In this document: positions 26,582-36,824 of the stretch, in pieces | Numbering within the stretch: the first letter of the stretch is position 1 | How the letters are laid out: every line of letters begins with the position of its first letter | From: Enterobacterales bacterium | GTDB taxonomy: Bacteria; Pseudomonadota; Gammaproteobacteria; Enterobacterales; Kangiellaceae | Direction: 5' to 3' | Length of the DNA: 64,000 nucleotides | NCBI GenBank assembly: GCA_030949565.1 | Contig: JAUZSK010000005.1 | Span: 62,001-126,000 of the forward strand | The notes under the pieces: model-generated | Databases searched by the model: none | What the model was told of the DNA's origin: nothing | Seen by the model: only the letters and a program-made list of their open reading frames with translations | Translations under genes and position numbers: made by a program

Positions 26582-27640
26582 CTAAATACCCGTTTTTTTG
26601 TGTTGATACATTCGCTCATCCGCCACCTGAATAAGCGTCTCGGCTTTATCACCATCTTGTGGGTAATGGCTAATTCCGACACTAATACCAATATTGATTT
26701 GATGCTTTTGGATTACAAAAGGTTTTGCCATGGCGTGGATTAACCGCTTGTTAATAGCTTCTACCTCTAACGGCGAACCAGTCGGATCTAATAGCAGTAA
26801 AAATTCATCACCACCCAAACGAGCCAGCGTATCCGAAGATCGTAAACATTGGAGCATTCTTTGAGCACTTTTTTTCAGTAAAATATCACCTACCTTATGC
26901 CCAAAGGTATCATTAACGGGTTTAAATTTATTTACATCAATAAAAAATACTGCAATACTATTGTTAAAGCGTTTAGCACGTTCGATCGCGTTGTTAAGAT
27001 TGTTGTAGAGCAATCTTCTATTTGGCAATCCGGTTAATTCATCATTGAGCGAATGTTGAATTAGTTTTTCTTCCAGTTTTTTTCTTTCAATTGTACCCGC
27101 TATGACATTAGCCGTCGCAGATAAAAAATCCCGCTCAATTTGAGTGGATTGATGATCGTGTTTTACATATAAATTTAATACGCCTAATAATGTGTCATTT
27201 TTTTTAATTGGTATACAGTAGTGGCCATGTGGCTTGACTCCTTTTGGTCGATGATGATGGTCTTCATCTAAACAACTTTTGAAGACTAAACGCTCGGTTG
27301 CAGCCGCTTTACCACATAAGCATGTCCCAAATGAAACTTTTTTACATTTTTTTTGCAATTCACTACCTAGATTATATTCAACAACGAGATCAATGGCTTG
27401 TTCATTTTTTGACTTGAGAAAGATCGATCCCTTTTTATCCAACGCCAACCACTTCACTTCTAATAAAACAATCAGCATCCGATCGAGTAGTTGATTAAGT
27501 GACAGCGGTAATAGTGATGTTTGCAATAATTCATTTAATGCATAGTGAATATCAGAACGCTGCCTCAGCTCCTGTAGTTTTTCTTCATAGTAACGCTGGT
27601 TCTCTTCGAGCGTTTGTATTTTATTCTTTAGTGAGTGCAC
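26582..27640 (-). CDS. GAF-domain diguanylate cyclase
   Basis: 352 residues. An N-terminal coiled coil (about 1-30) leads to a GAF domain (about 40-185) that carries the Cys/His-rich core GTCLCGKAAAT and HHRPKGVKPHGHYCIPI, then a GGDEF domain from about 195. The active site RLGGDEF is intact, with the inhibitory RxxD site (RSSD) five residues ahead, so it should make cyclic-di-GMP and be product-inhibited. The cytoplasmic GAF presumably senses a small ligand. Last gene of the receiver-CheC-GGDEF/EAL-GGDEF operon, 24 bases after the preceding gene. Confidence 0.88.
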   Translation of the reverse strand: MHSLKNKIQTLEENQRYYEEKLQELRQRSDIHYALNELLQTSLLPLSLNQLLDRMLIVLLEVKWLALDKKGSIFLKSKNEQAIDLVVEYNLGSELQKKCKKVSFGTCLCGKAAATERLVFKSCLDEDHHHRPKGVKPHGHYCIPIKKNDTLLGVLNLYVKHDHQSTQIERDFLSATANVIAGTIERKKLEEKLIQHSLNDELTGLPNRRLLYNNLNNAIERAKRFNNSIAVFFIDVNKFKPVNDTFGHKVGDILLKKSAQRMLQCLRSSDTLARLGGDEFLLLLDPTGSPLEVEAINKRLIHAMAKPFVIQKHQINIGISVGISHYPQDGDKAETLIQVADERMYQHKKTGI

Positions 27641-27664
27641 AAGGAGACCTTTTAAATAGATGGG

Positions 27665-29854
27665 TTATAAACTAAAAATATCATTTAATGGCTGAGGTTT
27701 AGATACGCCGTATCCCTGCATAAAATCAACACCTATTTCTTCTAAAATCGCTATGATTTGATCGTTTTCAACAAATTCGGCAATGGTTTTCAGCCCCATT
27801 GAATGACCGACTTGATTAATTGATTCTACCATCGCTCGATCAATAGGGTCGTTGTGAATATCCTTAACAAATGCACCATCGATTTTTAATGCATCCACTG
27901 GCATGTTTTTTAAATAAGAAAAAGAAGAAAGACCACTTCCGAAATCATCCAACGAAAAGCTACAACCTAAGCCTCTTATTTTAGCGATAAATCGATTAGC
28001 TGCTGACAGATTGCTAATGGCGGCAGTTTCTGTAATCTCAAAACTAATCTTCTCATAAGGGACTTTATATTTTTCAAAGGCCGCCATTATAAAATCCAGA
28101 GTTTCACTACTGGTAAGCGATGCACCAGACAGATTAATCGCAAATTTATAGCAACTGTTCATGCCTTTTTTATTTAATTTTTGCGCCATTTTTAGCGCTT
28201 CATCAACCACCCAGCGATCAATGGCACCAATCAACCCGTATCTTTCTGCGGCTGGGATAAAGGCTCCTGGTGGGACTATATCGCCATTTTTTGCAACTAA
28301 TCTTACCAGAACTTCGTAGTATTCTTCACCATTATTTGATGATGTAGGCACTATTTTTTGTCCAAATAACACAAGACGGTCTTCGTCTAAGGCTTTTTGT
28401 ATACGACTTATCCATGACATTTCACCGTGCCTTTCTGCAGCCTCACTTTCATCAGGCCGGTAAGTGTGTATTTGATTTCTCCCGCTATCCTTTGCTGAAT
28501 AGCAGGCTGTGTCGGCTTCTGCTAGTAGTTTTCTTGCTTCCTTTGAAGTTCGGTTTATTTCAACTGCTCCGATACTAGCCGATAAAGTGAATGACTTGTC
28601 TTTCCAACCAAACCTAAAATCCTGTATCGTTTGGCGAATTTTATTCGCTACTTTTAGCCCCTTTTTGATCGAGCAGTCGCAGAGTAATATGCCAAATTCA
28701 TCACCGCCTAAACGCGCTAGAATATCCTTTTGACGAACCAAACCGCTTAATAGTTCAGCGACTTGTTGTAGCAGTTCATCGCCGGCTAAATGCCCACAAA
28801 CATCATTAATAATTTTAAATTGATCGAGATCAAGGTAGAGTAATACATGTTCATTTTTTAGCTCTTTTGCTTGGCTGACTAAATTTGATAAATCCTGATC
28901 AAATGTGTAGCGATTGCGTAATTTGGTCAGCATATCGTGAGAAGCCTGCCATGATATTTCTTCTGTTAATGCTTTGTTTTGGGTAATATCTCTAAAAACA
29001 AGAACAATTCCTTTCGCATCAAAGGCTTTGTCGTTAATAATTGAAATTGAATATTCGATGGCAATATTTTTGCTTGCCGAGACACTCAGTTGTGCTTGTT
29101 GTTTCTGATAACTAGCTAAATTTGATTTATCAAGACATTGTTTTATTTTGTGCTGTAAGTTAGTGCTGCTTACACCAACCAATGAAAAAACACTTGCTAG
29201 TGTTCGCCCTAGTATTTGCTCCGAACTTCGTTCTATTAATCGGCAAGCTTCCGGGTTCACATAGTCAATTCTACCGTTACCGTCAATAGTGATGACTGCA
29301 TCAATGATAGCGCTTAGGATAGCTCTAGTATGCAGAGCTTTCTCTATTGATAATGAAGCATGTAGCTTTAGCCGTTTATCTCTAATCACTGAAGAACTAA
29401 CATTAACAATTTGAATTAAACAATATTTATCAATCGCATTATGGCGCTTAACCATAACCATCTGGTGCATCTTTTTTTTAAGTTTACGATCCGGTTCTGA
29501 TGCATAAATGGGGAAGGTATGAGGATTAAATTTTTCAGATAATACGGATGGTGTACCGAAGCATATAGCTGCATCAATAGCTTGTTTTAGTCTAACAGAC
29601 TTTAAGCTACTAAAGATATTTTCCAGTTTCCTTCCTATTGCAGAAGATCGAGGTATTCTAGAAGCATCTTCAATCCACTTATTCCAAAAAGCAACCCGCA
29701 ACTCATCATTGAGAACAATCAAGCCTATTTCACATAAATCAATCACCCCATAGGCCAGCTGAAACTGACTTATTGAAGTAAAAAAATCCTCTGGCTCTTT
29801 GGCACTGGATAGTTTAGCACTTTGTAGATTGATCTCATGATTATTTTTAAACAT
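27665..29854 (-). CDS. PAS-GGDEF-EAL cyclic-di-GMP protein
   Basis: 729 residues, cytoplasmic. One degenerate PAS-like region (about 30-130), a second PAS (about 175-300, with ILSAIIDAVITIDGNGRIDYVNPEA), a GGDEF domain with intact ARLGGDEF (about 383), then an EAL domain. The signature EAL is EVL (YYEVLVRL, about 512), a tolerated variant; the other catalytic motifs are present (NLSGASL, EITETAAI, DDFGSG, KIDGAFV). It may therefore be a bifunctional cyclase-phosphodiesterase, or mainly a phosphodiesterase. Ends 24 bases before the GAF-GGDEF gene. Confidence 0.9.
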   Translation of the reverse strand: MFKNNHEINLQSAKLSSAKEPEDFFTSISQFQLAYGVIDLCEIGLIVLNDELRVAFWNKWIEDASRIPRSSAIGRKLENIFSSLKSVRLKQAIDAAICFGTPSVLSEKFNPHTFPIYASEPDRKLKKKMHQMVMVKRHNAIDKYCLIQIVNVSSSVIRDKRLKLHASLSIEKALHTRAILSAIIDAVITIDGNGRIDYVNPEACRLIERSSEQILGRTLASVFSLVGVSSTNLQHKIKQCLDKSNLASYQKQQAQLSVSASKNIAIEYSISIINDKAFDAKGIVLVFRDITQNKALTEEISWQASHDMLTKLRNRYTFDQDLSNLVSQAKELKNEHVLLYLDLDQFKIINDVCGHLAGDELLQQVAELLSGLVRQKDILARLGGDEFGILLCDCSIKKGLKVANKIRQTIQDFRFGWKDKSFTLSASIGAVEINRTSKEARKLLAEADTACYSAKDSGRNQIHTYRPDESEAAERHGEMSWISRIQKALDEDRLVLFGQKIVPTSSNNGEEYYEVLVRLVAKNGDIVPPGAFIPAAERYGLIGAIDRWVVDEALKMAQKLNKKGMNSCYKFAINLSGASLTSSETLDFIMAAFEKYKVPYEKISFEITETAAISNLSAANRFIAKIRGLGCSFSLDDFGSGLSSFSYLKNMPVDALKIDGAFVKDIHNDPIDRAMVESINQVGHSMGLKTIAEFVENDQIIAILEEIGVDFMQGYGVSKPQPLNDIFSL

Positions 29855-29884
29855 ATAGCCCCTTGTTCAATATTTATCTAGACA

Positions 29885-30490
29885 CTATACAATAGGATCA
29901 GCATCAAAATATTGTTCAATATTTTGATTAAAAATTTCCATTGAATCGACATCCATTAATATCGTTAAGTAGCCATCAATCTTTGTTTTTTCTAGAACAA
30001 ATTGCATTGTTAATAATAGTACAGCCTGATTTTTTCTGTCTACATTATTAAAATATAGCAAATCATCGCAATGCCCTTGTGTGAAAAAGGGAATATTATA
30101 ATGCATATTTTTTCCAAAAATATTTGACAAAGTCCCTAGGCAGGCATTCAAGATAATATTTCCTATTTCAACCAATGCTTCTTGCTCCACTTCGGACAAA
30201 TCACTTATTGCTAAGTCTTCACTTTTTAATAACTGTCGGACCAAGTCCATACTATGAACTTTTGAAAAAACCAGCATCGCATCACCATCAAAATGGCCAC
30301 TAAAAGACTCAACGACGAGGCTAACATCCTCACCGACTAATTTTTTCATGGCTTTAGCAAGCTTTTCGCCAGACATTAATTCAACATTGGGTAGCGATAA
30401 TTCTACCGGCTCCTGTAGCATTTCGCTTAAACTAGCTGCCGCAGCGCCCATGCCAATATTAATATTTCGGTAAACCCATCCTTCTGCCAT
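29885..30490 (-). CDS. cheC: CheC-family phospho-receiver phosphatase
   Basis: 201 residues. CheC phosphatases have two ExxN motifs. The second is intact here, EIGNIILNACLGTLSNIFG with the expected downstream proline (HYNIP). The first, normally EIGNIG, reads NINIGMGAAAASLSEML and so lacks the acidic residue. It probably keeps one working site for CheY-P dephosphorylation. It follows the receiver gene by 21 bases and precedes the cyclic-di-GMP genes, which suggests a receiver/phosphatase pair that adjusts second-messenger output. Confidence 0.85.
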   Translation of the reverse strand: MAEGWVYRNINIGMGAAAASLSEMLQEPVELSLPNVELMSGEKLAKAMKKLVGEDVSLVVESFSGHFDGDAMLVFSKVHSMDLVRQLLKSEDLAISDLSEVEQEALVEIGNIILNACLGTLSNIFGKNMHYNIPFFTQGHCDDLLYFNNVDRKNQAVLLLTMQFVLEKTKIDGYLTILMDVDSMEIFNQNIEQYFDADPIV

Positions 30491-30511
30491 TCAGTGATCT
30501 TCATCATTGAG

Positions 30512-30901
30512 TTAGCCCTCGATAAAGCTTTTAATTTTTGCTTGGGTGATCGGTTTTCTAATAAACATAATATTCATAGACTCTGCCAGTTGTTTTACGG
30601 AATCCTGAATATTAGCGGTTAACAACGCCATTTTTGCCTGTGGGAACTCGGCTTTTAGATGCGCGGCAAGCGTTATGCCGTCCATCCCTGGCATATTATA
30701 GTCAATAGTCACTATATCAACGGCAAGTCCTTCACTATTAGTTAGTGCTTGCTCACCACTTTCAGCTTCGATGATATTCCAATCAGGCTTAGTAGCAGTA
30801 ACAAAGGCTTTAATCATATTGCGTGACAAGCGGCTATCGTCCACAATCATCAATGTTTTATTCATATTTGATTTACCAAAAGTGTCTTTTTTATTTGCCA
30901 T
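30512..30901 (-). CDS. Single-domain response regulator paired with CheC
   Basis: 129 residues from ATG 30901, or 117 from ATG 30865, where the receiver fold starts (MNKTLMIVDDSRLSRN). Asp phospho-acceptor in DIVTIDYNMPGMDG, Thr in LLTANIQ and Lys in FIRKPIT. First gene of the four-gene minus-strand operon with cheC. It is the obvious substrate of the neighbouring CheC. Confidence 0.85.
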   Translation of the reverse strand: MANKKDTFGKSNMNKTLMIVDDSRLSRNMIKAFVTATKPDWNIIEAESGEQALTNSEGLAVDIVTIDYNMPGMDGITLAAHLKAEFPQAKMALLTANIQDSVKQLAESMNIMFIRKPITQAKIKSFIEG

Positions 30902-31080
30902 TTAAGAATAGACAATAATTTATCCTTATGAGAGATTATTTTTATTTTTTTAATTTAATTTTGATTTTTTATAACTATATCAATGATTAATAAGGGATAA
31001 TTAGCCAATATTATTTGAACTTAACAATGCGACAATCGCAATATTAATGCTTTTCTCACAATTTATGCTAGACTGCCGGC

Positions 31081-32584
31081 ATGATTATACTCTCCACACT
31101 TAATGCTAAATACATTCATGCAAGCCTTGGCTTGAGGTATCTGTTTGCTAATTTACAAGCGCTTCAGTCGCAAGCAAAAATCACAGAATTTACCATTAAC
31201 CAACGTCCCATTGATATCCTCGAGAAGATCCTTGAGCAACCACCAAAAATAATCGGTTTTGGTGTGTACATTTGGAACTGCCAGCAAACCTTAGAATTGG
31301 TACAATTAATAAAGTGTGTTACTCCAGACATTAAAATCATTCTGGGTGGTCCGGAAATTAGCTATGAGACTGAGCAACAACCACTGTATGACTATTGCGA
31401 TTATGTTATTACAGGGACGGCGGATTTTAGTTTTTATCAGATCTGTCGCGATCTTCTTGATAACAAACCACCGGCGCAAAAAATACTGCGGTCGAAACCC
31501 CTTCCCGTTGGATGATTTAAGCTACCCCTATCAATGCTACAATGACGATGATATTAAAAACCGAGTGACTTATATTGAGGCTTCTCGCGGTTGTCCGTTT
31601 AAATGTGAATTCTGCTTATCATCACTGGATAAAACAGCCTATCCTTTTAATTTAGAAAGTTTTTTAATTGAAATGGAGAAACTTTATCAGCGTGGTGCAC
31701 GTCATTTTAAATTTGTTGATCGTACTTTTAACTTAAAGATTAAGAACAGTTTGAAGGTGCTCGATTTTTTTCTTGATAAAAAAGATCCTGATTTGTTTCT
31801 GCACTTTGAAGTGATACCTGACCATTTACCCGACGCCTTAAAACAAAAATTAATTTTATTTCCTGAGGGTTGTTTACAATTTGAAGTTGGCATTCAAACA
31901 TTTGATACACAAGTCCAGAAAAATATAAGCCGTAGACAGAATAATGAGAAATCAAAAAACAATCTAATCTGGCTTAAACAAAATACCCATGCGCATATCC
32001 ATGCGGATCTCATTTTTGGATTACCCGGTGAAACGCTCCAAAGCTTTGAACAAAGTTTTGATCAGCTTTATGCCTGCGCCCCGCATGAAATACAAATGGG
32101 TATTTTAAAACGCTTAAGAGGAAGCCCAATTATTCGTCATATTGAAGCCTTTGATATGCGCTTTAGTCCAATACCACCTTACAGCATTCTGTCTAACAAA
32201 GATGTCTCTTTTGAACAGATGCAGCAGATCAATCGCTTTGCTCGTTATTGGGATATGATTGGAAATTCCGGGCGTTTTAGCCACTCTTTGCCGTGGCTGC
32301 TGGATGACTCACCCTTTGCAAACTTCTTAAAACTAGCTGATTGGTTATTTCATAAAACGGACCAAACTCACCGTATAAACCTAAAACGGCTGTATGAATT
32401 GGTTGCCATGGCCTGTGAAAATTTATTCCCTAGGCAATATGACGAACTGATTAAAGCCCTTGAAATTGATTTTCAGCGTTCGAAACTAAAGGGATCTTTT
32501 GCATTACTTCAGGTAACAAATAGACCTCGAAAGAGTCCGATTAAAAACAAGCAATCTCTACGTCAACAACGCCATCAAGCTTAG
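31081..32584 (+). pseudogene. B12-binding/radical SAM protein (DUF4080 type), frame-shifted
   Basis: The first frame (31081-31515) holds the cobalamin-binding domain, starting MIILSTLNAKYIHASLGLRYL with GFGVYIWN and ILGGPEISYE. It breaks at TGA 31513. The second frame continues with PLDDLSYPYQCY, the radical SAM cysteines CPFKCEFC, then QFEVGIQT and ADLIFGLPGET, ending with a DUF4080 C-terminal domain (about 480 residues in all when joined). Removing one C from the CCCC-TT-CCC stretch at 31498-31507 restores one reading frame. Members of this family are radical SAM enzymes of uncertain substrate in tRNA or cofactor modification. Starts ten bases or so after a possible promoter. Confidence 0.85.
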
Positions 32585-32687
32585 TTAGATGATAAAACAC
32601 TCTATAGTTTTGATATACTAGAAAGCATCATAATATTTGCTATAATTGAAGCAGTGTTAGCAAATATTAAAAATTAGGGCATACAAA

Positions 32688-33725
32688 ATGAATCCTTTAA
32701 ACAGGCTAAACATACCACTCATTCTATCCACTTTATTGATTTTATCCTGTGCAGATAAAGCTGATAAAAATGGATCACCTAATCAAGCCTTAGCCACAAA
32801 AACTATGGAGTCACCCTATCAACTCTATGCCACTGAAAAATATCCTGCTAGTCAGGTTGATATGATGCTTGAAAAGCTTTCTGAGCATGTCTATTTTGTT
32901 CAAGGAAAGTCAGCAATAGCCACTCAATATGAAGGCTTTATTTCCAATGCTGTGGCGATTATTACAAAGAATGAAGTTGTCGTTTTTGACGCCTTAGGTA
33001 GCCCATCTTTAGCCCAATTATTGGTCCAAAAAATTCGTGAAATTAGCGATAAACCAATAACCAAAATAGTGGTTAGTCATTATCATGCGGATCATATTTA
33101 TGGTTTACAGGTATTTAAGTCCATGGGAGCCAAAATTATAGCTCCTTATGGCTATGCAGACTATTTAAATGCCCCCATCGCTCAACAACGACTAGAAGAA
33201 AGGAGAAAATCGCTGGCTCCTTGGGTTAATCAGAACACCCATCTTATTCTTCCCGATCAGGTGGTCGATTCGACCTATCAATTCAAAGCGGGTGATGTTG
33301 ATCTAGTGATCAACTATTTGGGAAACGCTCACTCAGATGGTGATTTAACCCTTTATGTAGTGCAAGACAATATTTTATTGTCTGGCGATTTAATCTTTGA
33401 AGGGCGCATACCCTTTACTGGCAATTCAGATACTAAACACTGGCTTGAACTGATTAATCACCTGAAAGATCGCCAACTTGCGGCTCTAGTGCCTGGTCAT
33501 GGTGGTATTGTCAGTGACCCAAACGCGGCGATGCAATTAACTCAGCGCTATTTGAGTAAGGTTAGAGAAAAAATGCAGTTTGGCGTAGATGAAATGATGA
33601 CCTTTGATGAAACTTACGATGCTGTTGATTGGACAGAATTTGAAAATCTACCGGCATTTAAAGAAGCGCATCGCAAAAATGCATACGGTATTTTTCTAAC
33701 TCTAGAACGAGAATCACTAGAGTAA
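32688..33725 (+). CDS. Metallo-beta-lactamase-fold hydrolase, lipoprotein
   Basis: 345 residues. Lipobox at residues 17-21 (LILSC, Cys21). The MBL fold shows the metal ligands HYHADH (VVSHYHADHIYG), NAHSDGD, and the late GHGG (VPGHGGIV). The mature N-terminus is flexible (about 22-60). The spacing resembles the quinoprotein-relay/SoxH-like and subclass B-related hydrolases more than true beta-lactamases. Probably tethered to the outer membrane, acting on periplasmic substrate. A clear terminator follows. Confidence 0.85.
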   Translation: MNPLNRLNIPLILSTLLILSCADKADKNGSPNQALATKTMESPYQLYATEKYPASQVDMMLEKLSEHVYFVQGKSAIATQYEGFISNAVAIITKNEVVVFDALGSPSLAQLLVQKIREISDKPITKIVVSHYHADHIYGLQVFKSMGAKIIAPYGYADYLNAPIAQQRLEERRKSLAPWVNQNTHLILPDQVVDSTYQFKAGDVDLVINYLGNAHSDGDLTLYVVQDNILLSGDLIFEGRIPFTGNSDTKHWLELINHLKDRQLAALVPGHGGIVSDPNAAMQLTQRYLSKVREKMQFGVDEMMTFDETYDAVDWTEFENLPAFKEAHRKNAYGIFLTLERESLE

Positions 33726-33747
33726 AGTATTGATTTTTAAATAATCA

Positions 33748-33781
33748 GCCCCCAAACAGCGTCTGATTGGGGGCATTTTAT
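33748..33781. terminator. Rho-independent terminator
   Basis: Perfect 8-bp stem GCCCCCAA / TTGGGGGC, loop of 11, followed by ATTTTATT. It separates the metallo-hydrolase gene from the convergent protease gene. Confidence 0.85.
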
Positions 33782-33791
33782 TGTGACAGAG

Positions 33792-35151
33792 TTATTGAAT
33801 CACTAAATAAAAAGAACTCCGTCCTCGTACCACTCTGAGTAATATCTTGCTATCATTTTGTTCAAGTGCACGACTGAATTCATCAATACTAGTCACTCTG
33901 CGGCGATTGGCTCCGACAATTAGGTCACCTTCTCGTAATCCGCTGTAGGCCGCGATGGAATCTCTTGCCATACTTTTGACCACTACGCCTTCGCCCTCGC
34001 GGGAATCTTCAAAAATGACATCTTCAAGTAGTTTATGCAATGAACGGTCACTCGACATATTACCACTACGACTGCCTATTTTAACCTTTAAAGTTTTTAC
34101 TTTACCGTTGCGCAAGAGTTTAATCTTTACACTATGGCCGATGGCATGGCCACTAATCTGACTACGCAATTTACCGCTAGAGTTGGTTTTTTTCGCCATC
34201 AACAGCAATAATAATATCGTCAACTTTTAAACCCGCTTTTTCAGCGGGCGAATCTTGCAATACATTGGTCACCAATACGCCGAGCTGACCATTTTCTAAA
34301 TCAAATGCCTCTTGTAATGCCGGCGAAACATCTTGAATATTAATGCCTATTTGACCTCGTTTGACCTCACCGGTTTCGATGATTTGCTCAAGGCTATTTT
34401 TAACCATATTAATAGGGATCGAAAAACCAATTCCTACATTTCCGCCAGCGGGTGATAAAATAGCCGTATTAATGCCGATCAACTCACCTCTCAGATTAAC
34501 TAAAGCACCGCCTGAATTGCCCGGATTAATCGAAGCATCCGTCTGAATAAAATTCTCGTAGCCTTCAATGCCCAAACCAGATCGACCAAGCGCGCTGACA
34601 ATGCCTGTGGTTACCGTTTGTCCGAGCGCAAAGGGATTACCAATAGCCACCACGAAGTCACCAACTTCGAGTTTGGATGAGTCGGCGAGTTTTGCCGACA
34701 CCAGATCATCAGCATCTATTTTTAGAATTGCGATGTCTAAATCTGGATCAACACCCAGCTTGGTCGCAATATAGTGCTTGCCATTGTTAAGCGAGATTTG
34801 AATTTCATCGGCATCTTTAACCACATGGTAGTTAGTTACCACATAGCCATTTTTAGCGTCAACAATAACACCCGAACCAGCTGCTTGTTTACGCTTACGC
34901 GGTTCACTATCGCGCCGTTGATCTGGAACATTAAAAAAGCGTCTAAAAAAGGGATCATTCAATAACGGATTATTTGTCACTCTTTGTTTCGAAAAGGTTG
35001 CAATGTTAACCACTGCCGGATTAACTGTTTTTAACATCGGCGCAAGAGACGGTAATTTGTCCCCGTTAGAATCATGCGTTGGCAAGGATGCGACAGCCAA
35101 ACTACTCGACAAAACCAATACAAGAAGAAATATGTTTTTGACTAATTTCAT
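33792..35151 (-). pseudogene. degQ: DegQ/DegS-type serine protease, frame-shifted in an A7 run
   Basis: The N-terminal frame (35151-34177) has a signal peptide (FLLVLVLSSSLAVA), then the trypsin-like domain with His (VTNYHVVKDAD), Asp (DPDLDIAILKI) and Ser (DASINPGNSGGALV), then PDZ1. It runs out in PDZ1 after VDGEK. The second frame (to 33792) continues TNSSGKLRSQISGHAIG and ends in a second PDZ (REGDLIVGANRRRVTS). Removing one A from the A7 run at 34187-34193 joins them to about 450 residues, the normal DegP/DegQ length. It would be a periplasmic quality-control protease. I cannot separate DegP from DegQ by sequence alone. Confidence 0.88.
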
Positions 35152-35502
35152 ACTACTTAACTCCTCTAAAATAAATATTAAAATACAATTGTATGCTACA
35201 CCTTTTACCTATGTTCACCATCAAATTCCGGCCAATCAGCGTTAGTAATTGCCGTCAAACGGAAGATGCTAATTCTGCAAAGCAAATTTGAATAACCTAG
35301 ACAACTCGATTGAAATTGAGTTCACTGTTTGTGTTTCATCAAATAACTGGTCATGCTAATATGCGCCTAAAATAAGGCTATGACCTAATATTTTCAAGAT
35401 GCCGTTAATCAATTGTTACATTTAAACCGATTAGCCTTAAATTAAAGTGAGGTTAGAATACTCAAAGCTGACGTAAAAGATTTTTCTAAAAAGGCCTGAA
35501 TA
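35152..35502. other. Intergenic region, divergent promoters
   Basis: About 350 bases between the divergent protease and membrane protein genes. It must hold promoters in both directions, but no clear operator, hairpin or small gene stood out. Confidence 0.4.
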
Positions 35503-36789
35503 ATGATGACCATTTTTCAACAAATTAATTTATCAAGCTGGGAAGCTATACTCTCTCTAACCAAAATCAAAAAACCTTGCGCGCGTTGGTTAATCAGCTA
35601 TATATTGTTGGGGCTAGTATTATTCCTAGTAGTAATGGGCCTCTATTTAAACTATCAACAAGCCATTAAAAGCCTATTACTTGATTATTTATTTCCAAGG
35701 TCTTGGCATAGTCTGTCCGAAACTCTCATCAGTTTCCTGTACGATTCACAAGCAAAAAGTGTGATTAGTAACTTAATTTTGTCTTCCTCCTTAGTCTTTA
35801 GCTCCATTTTTTTGTTCCCTATTAAGGAAAAATACTCTGCTGAGTTTGAACGCGGTGGTGGCTACTCTTGTGGAAATATACAAGAATTTCCACTTTTATA
35901 TCAAGCATTGGAAGAAACTAAATTATTTTTACTTTACCTTACCTCTCAACTCATCATTTTGTGGATTGGCTACTACCCCTACACCTGGGCCACCAACCTT
36001 TCGATTGTTTTAAGCTATCTTTTCCTTTTCTTTACTCTGGCCCTTGACTTTATTGCCCCTACCTATCAGCGCCATCGCAAAAAATATGCGCGAATTATTA
36101 AACTACTATTGAGCAAACCAGTTGTGTCTTTAACGTTCGGCCTTATTTTTAGTCTCCCAGCGATCATTTTGGGACAGTGGGTCATTTCTCAGCAAGACTA
36201 TTCGTTAGTGAAAATCGTAAGTATTCTATTTATCGCTAATTTATTTTTGTTGGCTTTAGCAATTCCCGCGGGAACTCATGTCGCTTGCCGTCTTTTTCCA
36301 GTATTAGACCAGATTAAACAGCCCACTAAAAAAAGTAGGGTTATTGGTTATGGCCTATTAAGTCTATTTCTGGTGCTTGGCTTGTTATTACACTCTCGGT
36401 TGCTACTCAGCCTACACCATAAAAGCCAACTGTTAAAAGCAGAATATGATATCGACTGGTCTTCTTTTCGTTATCAGTTACCAGATTTTAAAAGCCTTAT
36501 CGAACAACAAAGCCAGTCCAATCTGTCTTTCGCTATTGTGATCACTAATCCAACTCAATTTGATATTCAAATTGAACCGAGCTATATATTGATTGTTCAG
36601 CAAGATAGTAATATTGCAAAAATAGACATTGAAGGCTTTTCCATTGCCGCTGGTCAAAAAAAACGTATTGAATTAAAATTTAAGGCGGATTCTAATCTTA
36701 GTTTAACCAGTCAATGGACTAATATTTTTAGCGGTTGGCGTATTGATTGGATGGTTGATATATGGCCAAGGATCCCCCTTTGTGATTAA
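35503..36789 (+). CDS. Polytopic membrane protein with C-terminal soluble domain, unknown function
   Basis: 428 residues from ATG 35503 or ATG 35506. About six to seven hydrophobic segments: roughly 30-48, 85-105, 145-165, 165-185, 205-225, 235-255 and 275-295. The C-terminal 120 residues are soluble and likely periplasmic, with beta-rich sequence (SFAIVITNPTQFDIQIEPSY, then GQKKRIELKFKADS) reminiscent of Ig-like LEA/WHy domains. No family recognised. Single gene, convergent with a GNAT gene. Confidence 0.55.
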   Translation: MMTIFQQINLSSWEAILSLTKIKKPCARWLISYILLGLVLFLVVMGLYLNYQQAIKSLLLDYLFPRSWHSLSETLISFLYDSQAKSVISNLILSSSLVFSSIFLFPIKEKYSAEFERGGGYSCGNIQEFPLLYQALEETKLFLLYLTSQLIILWIGYYPYTWATNLSIVLSYLFLFFTLALDFIAPTYQRHRKKYARIIKLLLSKPVVSLTFGLIFSLPAIILGQWVISQQDYSLVKIVSILFIANLFLLALAIPAGTHVACRLFPVLDQIKQPTKKSRVIGYGLLSLFLVLGLLLHSRLLLSLHHKSQLLKAEYDIDWSSFRYQLPDFKSLIEQQSQSNLSFAIVITNPTQFDIQIEPSYILIVQQDSNIAKIDIEGFSIAAGQKKRIELKFKADSNLSLTSQWTNIFSGWRIDWMVDIWPRIPLCD

Positions 36790-36824
36790 TTTAGTTGAGC
36801 CTGAAGCCAAGTAAATAATCGGGG

